6,902 bases of DNA from Methylacidiphilum sp. (GTDB lineage: Bacteria; Verrucomicrobiota; Verrucomicrobiia; CAIQCK01), in assembly GCA_020718125.1 (NCBI GenBank), contig DYDC01000149.1, forward strand, positions 1 through 6,902, given 5' to 3'. Under the pieces are notes generated by a model. It did not search any database. It saw only the letters and a list, made by a program, of their open reading frames with translations, and was not told the DNA's origin. Of this stretch, positions 1 to 5,551 are shown in pieces. The position numbers and the translations under genes are program-made. Position 1 is the first letter of the stretch; every line of letters begins with the position of its first letter.

Positions 1-4
1 CCCA

Positions 5-50
5 CCCAGCGTTGAAACGCCGGGCTATTCTCGACCGTCCCTTTCGGGAC
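5..50. repeat. REP-like tandem hairpin element
   Basis: Two hairpins stand side by side. The first has arms at 5-12 and 17-24 around a TGAA loop, with seven of eight pairs matching and one A-C mismatch. The second has perfect 5-bp arms GTCCC (37-41) and GGGAC (46-50) around TTTC. A third, weaker pair, GGCGC (53-57) and GCGCC (70-74), may extend it. There is no T-run after either stem, so a simple intrinsic terminator is a poor fit. Two short GC-rich palindromes in an intergenic space are typical of repetitive extragenic palindromes mobilised by RAYT transposases. The block may continue to the left of the window. The repeat nature is inferred, because only one copy is visible here. Confidence 0.45.
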
Positions 51-67
51 TTGGCGCGTGTGTCAAG

Positions 68-98
68 TTGCGCCCTGCGAGCCTGAGCGGCAGATAAT
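68..98 (+). promoter_or_regulatory. Possible promoter of the CsgG-like gene
   Basis: GATAAT at 93-98 matches five of six bases of a sigma70 -10 box. The best -35 candidate is TTGCGC at 68-73, only three of six matches, with a long 19-nt spacer. The leader to the ATG at 177 would be about 70 nt. This is the most AT-rich spot in the leader, but the -35 is weak, so this is a candidate only. Confidence 0.28.
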
Positions 99-163
99 TT
101 GTTTGCACCGCGGGCGGCGCCTTACTATTTTGCCGCGCGTCGGCGTCCAGAAAGCGAAAAAAC

Positions 164-167
164 GGAG
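164..167 (+). promoter_or_regulatory. Ribosome binding site (GGAG) of the CsgG-like gene
   Basis: GGAG lies 9 nt before the ATG at 177. It decides the start: the in-frame upstream TTG at 99 would add 26 mostly polar residues in front of an otherwise good signal peptide. Confidence 0.7.
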
Positions 168-176
168 TCAACGGTT

Positions 177-1103
177 ATGAAGATTCTCTCAACGATTGCG
201 GTTCTCCTCGTCGCGGCGGCCATGGTGGAGGCGCAGGACGTGGTGCGCGCCAGGCCGGTGGTCGGAATACCGATGCTGAAGAAGCGCATCGCCGTCACGC
301 ACTTCGACAACAAGTCCAACTGGCAGGGCCAGGCCGAGTTGGGCACGGGCTTCGCCGATTCACTGGCCGATGCGCTGATCAAGACCGGCCGGTTTATCGT
401 CGTGGAGCGGGCCGAGCTTCAGAACGTGATGAAGGAGCAGGATTTCGCGCAGTCCGGCCGCACGGCGGACACGGCCAACGCGCCGCAGATCGGCAAGCTG
501 CTCACGGCGCAGATTCAGATCACCGGCAGCATTCTGCACGTTGACACGCAGACACAACAGCAAGGCGGGGCCATCGGTTTCCGGGGCTTCTCCATCGGCG
601 GCGGCGGCGGCAAGGCGGAGGTGGCCATCGCGCTGCGGATCATTGACACGACCTCGGGCCAGGTGCTCGATTCGCAACAGATCAAGGGCATTGCTCGCAA
701 GTCGGGCATGGCCCTCGGCTTCGCACACGGGGGTTTTGGCGGCGGCATGAGTTCGCTGAACAAGACGCCGCTGGGCGACGCGGTGGTTGACGCGTTGTTC
801 CAGGCCGTGGCGCTGATCACGGCGCGGCTGGAGCAGGTGCCGTGGCAGGGCCGCATCGTGAAGGCGGAGGGAACGGCGATTTACATCAATGCTGGCGCCA
901 ACTTCGGGGTGAAGCCGGGCGACCGCTTCGCCTGTTTCCATCCCGGACAGTCCATGATTGATCCGGAGACGGGGCTGAATCTCGGCAGCAAGGACAGTAA
1001 ATACGGCGCCATCGAAGTGGTGGACGTGCAGGATAAATTCTCTGTTGCCAAGCCGGCGGGTGGCACGGGATTCGCCGCCAAGGACGTCATCAAGATCGAG
1101 TAA
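177..1103 (+). CDS. Secreted CsgG-family protein with FlgT-like C-terminal domain
   Basis: The protein has 308 residues. Residues 1-19 form a Sec signal peptide: a short basic start, a hydrophobic core, and a VEA-Q site suited to signal peptidase I. Residues 37-125 match the CsgG fold: IAVTHFDNKS, then a stretch of the GFADSLADAL type, then FIVVERAELQNVMKEQ. A second part, about 145-220 (VAIALRIIDTTSGQVL), completes the domain. A Gly-rich insert lies at 130-146. Residues 224-308 (GRIVKAEGTAIYINAG, VKPGD) resemble the C-terminal domain of FlgT. E. coli CsgG is a lipoprotein that forms the curli secretion pore. Here there is no lipobox cysteine and no curli gene nearby, so a periplasmic or outer-membrane-associated role is more likely than curli export. 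The real substrate is unknown. The gene stands alone on the plus strand and converges on the TPR gene. Confidence 0.88.
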   Translation: MKILSTIAVLLVAAAMVEAQDVVRARPVVGIPMLKKRIAVTHFDNKSNWQGQAELGTGFADSLADALIKTGRFIVVERAELQNVMKEQDFAQSGRTADTANAPQIGKLLTAQIQITGSILHVDTQTQQQGGAIGFRGFSIGGGGGKAEVAIALRIIDTTSGQVLDSQQIKGIARKSGMALGFAHGGFGGGMSSLNKTPLGDAVVDALFQAVALITARLEQVPWQGRIVKAEGTAIYINAGANFGVKPGDRFACFHPGQSMIDPETGLNLGSKDSKYGAIEVVDVQDKFSVAKPAGGTGFAAKDVIKIE

Positions 1104-1133
1104 GCACCGGCCTTCGCCAATCACTCCCATGTC

Positions 1134-1166
1134 AAAGGCGCTGCCTGCAATGCGGGCAGCGCCTTT
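1134..1166. terminator. Shared bidirectional terminator-like hairpin
   Basis: AAAGGCGCTGCC (1134-1145) and GGCAGCGCCTTT (1155-1166) form a perfect 12-bp stem. The 9-nt loop TGCAATGCG can itself pair partly. The arms begin with AAA and end with TTT, so each strand gives a GC stem followed by a short U-run. On the plus strand the tail continues CGTCTTGT. It starts 30 nt after the CsgG-like stop and 15 nt after the TPR stop, as expected for a terminator shared by convergent genes. The U-run is short, so efficiency is uncertain. Confidence 0.75.
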
Positions 1167-1181
1167 CGTCTTGTGGGGGAC

Positions 1182-3380
1182 TTACTTCTTCTGCCGGATC
1201 GCCGGCTTGGAGGGCGACTTGGTTTCGAGCAACTTCAGCTTGTCTGCCGCAGACTTCTTCTCCGGCTCGACCTGGAGGGCCTTCTTGAGATGCTCGATGG
1301 CGTCCTTCTTCTTGCCGAGCTTGAGGTAAACGTCGGCGAGGTGCTCGAACACGGCGGCGTCTTCCTTGGCCGCGTCGGTCTTGGCGGCGGCGGTCAGATG
1401 CTTGAGCGCCTCGATATGCCGGCCGAAGCGGAAATACACCCAGCCCAGGCTGTCGAGGTAGGCGCCGTTTTTCGGCTGCGCTTTCAGCGCCTGTTTGATG
1501 AGGGTCTCGGCCTCGCGCAGGTTGATGCCCTTCTCGGCGAACATGTAACCGAGGTAGTTGGATGCCTCGTCGTTCTCCGGGTTGAGCTTGATGGCATCGC
1601 GGAACAGCGCCACCGCGCGGTCGAACTGGCTGGCACGCTCGCACGCCGAGCCGTAGAAGAAGTAGAACGAGCTGTCGAGCAGTTCCTTCTGTTCTTCGCT
1701 GGCCTTGGCCATGCGCTCCGCAGCCTCGAACGACTCGATGGATTTCGCGTAGTCCTTCCGGCTGCTGTGGATCAGCGCATAGAAATAGGACACGCGCGCG
1801 CTGTTGGGAAACCGGCCGCGGGCGCGGTCGAGCAACTTCGCCGCGTCGTCCGGGCGCTTTTGCGCGAGATGCAGCCGCGCCAGCCGGAAATAAAGCTGCT
1901 GCTCCTTCGGGTTGAGGATCAACGCCTGCTCGTAATTGGCCTGCGCGCGCGGCAGGTCCTTGTTCTCCTCGCAGAAGCCGGCGAGCATGAAATACACCTG
2001 CCAGTTCAACGGCTGGCGTTTGACGACCTCCTCGAACTGCGCGATGGCGGCGGCGAGATCCTTCCTGGCCGCGTAGGCGTAGGCGAGCCGCTCATGCACG
2101 TCGAGCGCATCCGGGCGCTTGGCCAGGATACCCTTGTAGAGCGCGATGCCTTTGTCGAACTGCTCGTGGACGACGTAGTAGCCCGCGAGCCGGAACGGGA
2201 TGCTCAAGTCCTGCTTGGCCAGCCCTTGGGCCTTCTCGTAGCACTCGACCGCGCGTTCGCCCTTGAACTTGCCCATATAGACCGTCTGCGCGGCCTTCGC
2301 CGCGTCGGGCGCTTTCGTCGTGATCGAGTAGAGGTCGCCCAGCACGATCCAAAACCGCGCGTCCTCGGTCTTCTGCTTGAACCCGCGCTCCAGCACGCGC
2401 AACGCCTCGGTCGTCTTGTTCTCCTTCAGGTAGTGGCCGGCCAGCGATTGGTAAGGCACGATCTGCGTCGGATCGAGTTCGCTGGCCTTCTTGTGCGTCG
2501 CGACCGCCTTGGCGTTCTGCTCGGCGGCCTGGTAGGCGAGCGCGAGCAGCACGTGAATCTCGTAGCTGCTCGGATTGGCCGCTGCGGCCTTCTCCAACAC
2601 CGGCAGCGACTTGGCCGGCTGCTTGCGCCGCAGGAACTCCGCCCCGACTTTTGTGGCAAGCTGCGCGTGTCCCGGATCAATTTTCAACGCGGCTTCATAC
2701 TCCGCCAGCGCCTTGTCCGGCTCCCGCCGCAATTCGTAAAGCGCGCCGGCCGCGTAATGCGCCAGCGCTTCGGATTTCTTCTCCGCCGAAGGAACCAGCT
2801 TCAAGTCGGCGGCGGAAACCGGGGGTTCAGTCACGCGCGCGACCGGCGATGGCTGCGCGCCGGCCTGCGCGCCGGGTTGGGCGCCGCTGAACCACGCGGG
2901 CGGCGGCGCGCCGCTGGCCGGGGACGACGGCGGCGGTTTGGGCTGGGAGGCGGCAAGCTCCGCGGCCGTCTGCGGCTTCGATGCCGGCGGTTCGGCCGGC
3001 GCGGGTGTCGGCACGGCCGGCGCCTCCGCGACGACGGAGCGGTTGGTTCCCGGCGGCGCGCCGGCGAACAGGTCCACTTGCGGACGCGCGGGCTGGACGG
3101 CCCCGGGTTGTGCCTGCGCTGGCGACGGCTTCTTGCCCGTGCTGCCGCAGCCCTTGACGGCCCGGTTGACGGAGGTTGTCGTCGGTTTGCTGGCGGGTTT
3201 GGCGGCGGTTGCAGCCGGCGTCACGCCGCAGACAGGCTCGCTGGTGGCCTTCGGTTTCGACGGCTCCTCCGAGACATAGCAGCCCGTCCCGCAAAATGCC
3301 GCCGCAACGAGGCAGCATCCCGCGACCCGCGCGGCCACGCGAGCTGCGCGGCGGGGCGTTGTGAGAAGTTTACGCGCCAT
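1182..3380 (-). CDS. Large TPR-repeat probable lipoprotein
   Basis: The protein has 732 residues from the ATG at 3380. Residues 1-34 look like an export signal: basic MARKLLTTPRRAAR, a hydrophobic stretch, then FCGTGC with Cys34 as probable lipidated residue. The lipobox is atypical, with Gly at -3; VAGC ending at Cys22 fits the pattern but lacks a hydrophobic core before it. Residues 40-185 are a Pro/Ala/Gln-rich, probably disordered linker with GAQ repeats near 166-176. From about 200 to 715 run around a dozen TPR units, for example ALAEYEAALKIDP (224-236), AQANYEQALILNP (479-491), ALFRDAIKLNP (591-601) and DAIEHLKKALQVEP (693-706). Residues 608-650 (NYLGYMFAEKGINL, YLDSLGWVYF) are a segment often conserved in bacterial TPR proteins. 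It is likely a protein-binding scaffold at the envelope; the partner cannot be read from sequence. A GTG at 3452 would add 24 polar residues and is less likely. The gene converges on the CsgG-like gene. Confidence 0.88.
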   Translation of the reverse strand: MARKLLTTPRRAARVAARVAGCCLVAAAFCGTGCYVSEEPSKPKATSEPVCGVTPAATAAKPASKPTTTSVNRAVKGCGSTGKKPSPAQAQPGAVQPARPQVDLFAGAPPGTNRSVVAEAPAVPTPAPAEPPASKPQTAAELAASQPKPPPSSPASGAPPPAWFSGAQPGAQAGAQPSPVARVTEPPVSAADLKLVPSAEKKSEALAHYAAGALYELRREPDKALAEYEAALKIDPGHAQLATKVGAEFLRRKQPAKSLPVLEKAAAANPSSYEIHVLLALAYQAAEQNAKAVATHKKASELDPTQIVPYQSLAGHYLKENKTTEALRVLERGFKQKTEDARFWIVLGDLYSITTKAPDAAKAAQTVYMGKFKGERAVECYEKAQGLAKQDLSIPFRLAGYYVVHEQFDKGIALYKGILAKRPDALDVHERLAYAYAARKDLAAAIAQFEEVVKRQPLNWQVYFMLAGFCEENKDLPRAQANYEQALILNPKEQQLYFRLARLHLAQKRPDDAAKLLDRARGRFPNSARVSYFYALIHSSRKDYAKSIESFEAAERMAKASEEQKELLDSSFYFFYGSACERASQFDRAVALFRDAIKLNPENDEASNYLGYMFAEKGINLREAETLIKQALKAQPKNGAYLDSLGWVYFRFGRHIEALKHLTAAAKTDAAKEDAAVFEHLADVYLKLGKKKDAIEHLKKALQVEPEKKSAADKLKLLETKSPSKPAIRQKK

Positions 3381-3456
3381 TGCTAGCCGGTCCCGCGATG
3401 CGAACCGGCGCGATCCGCGGACCGCGCCGGGCTTGCGCCGCGGCTGTTCCACGCCG

Positions 3457-3558
3457 CTACTTCTTCCACTCGCGCTTCATGTGACGATGCGCTTTGGAAC
3501 GTTTGCGGCGCTTGTGCCGATTCATCTTGGCCTTGCGGCGCTTTTTGATCGAACCCAT
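3457..3558 (-). CDS. bS22-type small ribosomal peptide (AURKAIP1/COX24 domain)
   Basis: This is a 33-residue ORF from ATG 3558 to TAG at 3457-3459. It begins MGSIKKRRKAKMNRHKRRKR and has 10 Lys, 8 Arg and 3 His. The MGS-KKRRK start, the length and the composition match, from memory, the actinobacterial bS22 small-subunit peptide and the AURKAIP1/COX24-domain peptides of Bacteroidota. These relate to mitochondrial mS38, which binds small-subunit rRNA. GGAG at 3570-3573 lies 11 nt before the start. It sits 43 nt after hisG and 76 nt before the preferred TPR start, on the same strand, so it may share their transcript. Its size makes gene finders miss it. The alternative, a chance basic ORF, is unlikely given the motif order, the start and the RBS. 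Direct ribosome binding is inferred from the family. Confidence 0.86.
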   Translation of the reverse strand: MGSIKKRRKAKMNRHKRRKRSKAHRHMKREWKK

Positions 3559-3569
3559 AGTTCTGCGAT

Positions 3570-3573
3570 CTCC
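3570..3573 (-). promoter_or_regulatory. Ribosome binding site (GGAG) of the bS22-type gene
   Basis: Read on the minus strand, GGAG lies 11 nt before the ATG at 3558. It supports translation of the 33-aa ORF, although the spacing is at the long end. Confidence 0.5.
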
Positions 3574-3601
3574 AACTGCGGTTACAGAAAACTCCTGCCG
3601 C

Positions 3602-4498
3602 TCAATAGACCACCTTGTTGAGCGGATACTCGATGATGCCCTCCGCGCCGATCTCTTTCAACTGCGGGATGATCTCGCGGACGATGCTCTCGTCAATAAT
3701 CGTCTCCACCGCCACCCAGCCGCGCTGGCTCAGCGTGCTGATGGTCGGGTTGCGCAGCGCCGGCAGCTCGCGCAACAGCCGCGCCAGTTGCCTGCGCTGG
3801 ATGTTCATCTTCAGGCCGACCTTCTCCTGCGCGGCGAGCGCGCCCTTGAGCAGCATCGCCAGCACCTCGACCTTGCGGCGCTTCCACCCGTCGCGCCACG
3901 CGGCGCGGTTGGCGATGAGCTGCGGGAACGACGTCGTCAGCGTGTCCACGATGCGCAGGTTGTTGGCCTTCAGCGACGAACCGGTCTCGGTCAGCTCCAC
4001 GATCGCGTCCACGAGCCGGTCGGCGGCCTTGACCTCGGTCGCGCCCCAGGAAAACTCCACGTCCGCCGTCACGCCGTGCTTGGCGAGCCAGCGGCGCGTG
4101 AGGTTCACGACCTCCGTGGCGATGCGCTTGCCCTGCAAATCCTTCGCTGTCTTGATGGGCGAATCGTTCGGCGCCGCCAGCACCCAGCGCGCAGGCATCA
4201 ACGTCTGCTTCGAAAACGCGATCTCCGAGACGACCTCCACGTCGCTGCCGTTCTCCTCGATCCAGTCCTTGCCGGTCAGGCCCGCGTCGAGCGCGCCCAG
4301 TTCCACGTAACGACTGATCTCCTGTGCCCGGATCAGGCGCACCTCCAACTCCGCGTCATTGATCCGCGGCACATACGAGCGGCTGCTGACCGAGATCTGA
4401 AAACCGGCCTTGACCATCAATGCAAACGCCGACTCCTGCAGGCTGCCTTTCGGCAGTCCGAGCCGCAACACCCTGCCAATTGTCTTCGTTTTGCTCAC
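3602..4498 (-). CDS. hisG: ATP phosphoribosyltransferase, long form
   Basis: HisG joins ATP and PRPP to form phosphoribosyl-ATP, the first and feedback-controlled step of histidine synthesis, in the cytosol. The protein has 298 residues, the length of the long form that needs no HisZ. Near the N-terminus is LRLGLPKGSLQES (11-23). GALDAGLTGKDWIEE (68-82) is a typical domain-1 motif. DAIVELTETGSSLKANNL (164-181) is the PRPP-binding signature. Residues from about 220 (LKMNIQRRQL, LPALRNPTISTLSQ, IGAEGIIEYPLNKVV) form the ACT-like domain that binds histidine. The start is a GTG, chosen because the next Met (28) would remove the LGLPKGS segment. No good Shine-Dalgarno precedes it. It lies 69 nt downstream of a histidinol-phosphatase gene, which supports a histidine role. 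Confidence 0.97.
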   Translation of the reverse strand: MSKTKTIGRVLRLGLPKGSLQESAFALMVKAGFQISVSSRSYVPRINDAELEVRLIRAQEISRYVELGALDAGLTGKDWIEENGSDVEVVSEIAFSKQTLMPARWVLAAPNDSPIKTAKDLQGKRIATEVVNLTRRWLAKHGVTADVEFSWGATEVKAADRLVDAIVELTETGSSLKANNLRIVDTLTTSFPQLIANRAAWRDGWKRRKVEVLAMLLKGALAAQEKVGLKMNIQRRQLARLLRELPALRNPTISTLSQRGWVAVETIIDESIVREIIPQLKEIGAEGIIEYPLNKVVY

Positions 4499-4512
4499 GT
4501 CAAGGGCGCGAG

Positions 4513-4541
4513 ACTATAGGGAGGCGCCTATCCCAAATCAA
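4513..4541 (-). promoter_or_regulatory. Candidate sigma70-type promoter of hisG
   Basis: On the minus strand, TTGATT (4541-4536) and TATAGT (4518-4513) are separated by exactly 17 nt. Each box matches its consensus well (four and five of six bases). Transcription would begin about 7 nt after the -10, leaving only some 7 nt before the GTG at 4498. The spacer holds the palindrome AGGCGCCT (4522-4529), within a 5-bp inverted repeat ATAGG/CCTAT, which could be an operator or chance. Confidence 0.4.
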
Positions 4542-4567
4542 CGATTGTTTCCGTAAACACCCCATTT

Positions 4568-5395
4568 TCAGGCCATCGCTGTCAGAGATGCTTCCGGCTC
4601 CAGCCATTCCCGTTTCCGCTGCCTGAACCCGGCCAGACGCGTGCAGCCTTTCCGTCGCAGTAAACTTTCGACTTCCGCGAACCGGAAGCCGACCTGGTCT
4701 GGCGCGTGCGCGTCTGAGTTCACCATCAATGTCACGCCCGCCGCCATCGCCTGTTCGACAATCGCCGCGCTCGGATACGTCTCCGGCTCGGCCAACTCAG
4801 CGTGGCGGTAACCGGACGTGTTGATCTCCATGCACAGACCCACGCAGGCGATCTCCTGCAACGTCCGCGTGATCTCCCCCGCCTGCGCCCCGGTGGGCGG
4901 ACAGCCCGACCGCTTCGGCACGTCGAAATGCGCGACGATGTCGCACAGGCCGCTGCGGACCATCTTCCGCATCAACTCGAAATAGCGCCTGTGGAGCCAG
5001 CCAACGTCGCCTTTGAACTTCCGCGGCCACGACGACATCCGGCAGTCGGCATCGAGGTAATGGACCCCGCCGATGACGTAGTCCCACGGATAGCGGGCGA
5101 TCTGCTTCTCCAGATACGGCTCCAGCCCCTCGACGTAATCCATCTCCAGCCCCAGCAGCACCTCGATCTTGCCGTGGTAACGACATTGCAGGTCGAGCAC
5201 CTTCTGCACGTAACCGTCCAACTCCGACTCCGCCATCCGCACGTCCGCGCCGCGGCCGTCCGGCAGCGGGTTATGGTCGGCAAACCCGATGGCCCGCAGG
5301 CCCAGTTCGATGCCGCGCTCGACGCAGGCTTCCATCGGCCCAGTCGCGTGTTTGCACAACGGCGTGTGCATGTGATGATCAGCAAAAATCTTCAT
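4568..5395 (-). CDS. hisJ: Histidinol-phosphatase, PHP domain, HisJ family
   Basis: The protein has 275 residues, the usual size of the PHP-type histidinol-phosphatases. They hydrolyse L-histidinol phosphate to histidinol, the step before histidinol dehydrogenase. Metal-site motifs appear in order: DHHMH (6-10) with His16, ADHNP (39-43), GLEMDY (82-87), GGVHYLD (109-115), AHFD (155-158), MEINTSG (189-195) and NSDAH (226-230). All the His and Asp positions expected for a three-metal PHP site seem present. The start at the ATG at 5395 puts the DxHxH motif at the N-terminus as in the family; the in-frame start at 5476 would add 27 unlikely residues. hisG lies directly downstream, which favours histidinol phosphate as substrate. 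Some PHP relatives act on other phosphoesters, so the exact substrate is inferred. The name hisJ follows Bacillus; in E. coli hisJ means a different protein. Confidence 0.88.
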   Translation of the reverse strand: MKIFADHHMHTPLCKHATGPMEACVERGIELGLRAIGFADHNPLPDGRGADVRMAESELDGYVQKVLDLQCRYHGKIEVLLGLEMDYVEGLEPYLEKQIARYPWDYVIGGVHYLDADCRMSSWPRKFKGDVGWLHRRYFELMRKMVRSGLCDIVAHFDVPKRSGCPPTGAQAGEITRTLQEIACVGLCMEINTSGYRHAELAEPETYPSAAIVEQAMAAGVTLMVNSDAHAPDQVGFRFAEVESLLRRKGCTRLAGFRQRKREWLEPEASLTAMA

Positions 5396-5408
5396 AAAGG
5401 AACCGCGC

Positions 5409-5437
5409 ACGGTAGCAGGATGGCGCGGCGTTGGCAA
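5409..5437 (-). promoter_or_regulatory. Candidate promoter of the histidinol-phosphatase gene
   Basis: On the minus strand, TTGCCA (5437-5432, five of six matches) is followed after 17 nt by TACCGT (5414-5409, three of six). TGC directly before the second box resembles an extended -10. The implied start is about 7 nt ahead of the ATG at 5395. The -10 is poor, so this is a weak call. Confidence 0.27.
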
Positions 5438-5551
5438 CCGGGCCGGCACGCTGCTGGAGACTCCGATTTGCCTCAAGAAAGGGTGAATTCTTATCGAGTC
5501 ACCGGGGGAACATCCTCATGGGGTCGCGACAACCCGCCGCCGGCCAAAAAC

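Noticed and set aside
37..50. The GTCCC-TTTC-GGGAC hairpin as an intrinsic terminator of an upstream gene
   Set aside because: It has a 5-bp stem and is followed by TTGGCG, not a U-run. The tandem arrangement with the first hairpin fits a REP-like element better.
1173..3386. A 737-codon open frame on the plus strand opposite the TPR gene
   Set aside because: Its product is dominated by Leu, Arg and Gly with no recognisable domain. The minus frame gives clear TPR units. Long antisense frames are expected opposite GC-rich genes with biased third positions.
3540..3650. A riboswitch or attenuator between hisG and the small gene
   Set aside because: The gap is only 43 nt and holds the RBS of the 33-aa gene. 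No regulatory fold or stretch of His codons was seen.
3494..4519. A 341-codon plus-strand frame opposite hisG
   Set aside because: The minus strand is an unmistakable HisG. The plus product is Arg/Leu/His-rich without motifs, and it also covers the bS22-type gene in antisense.
5521..5535. GGGT/ACCC inverted repeat after the DUF4010 stop as a terminator
   Set aside because: The stem is only 4 bp with a 7-nt loop and there is no U-run downstream on the minus strand, so it is too weak to call.
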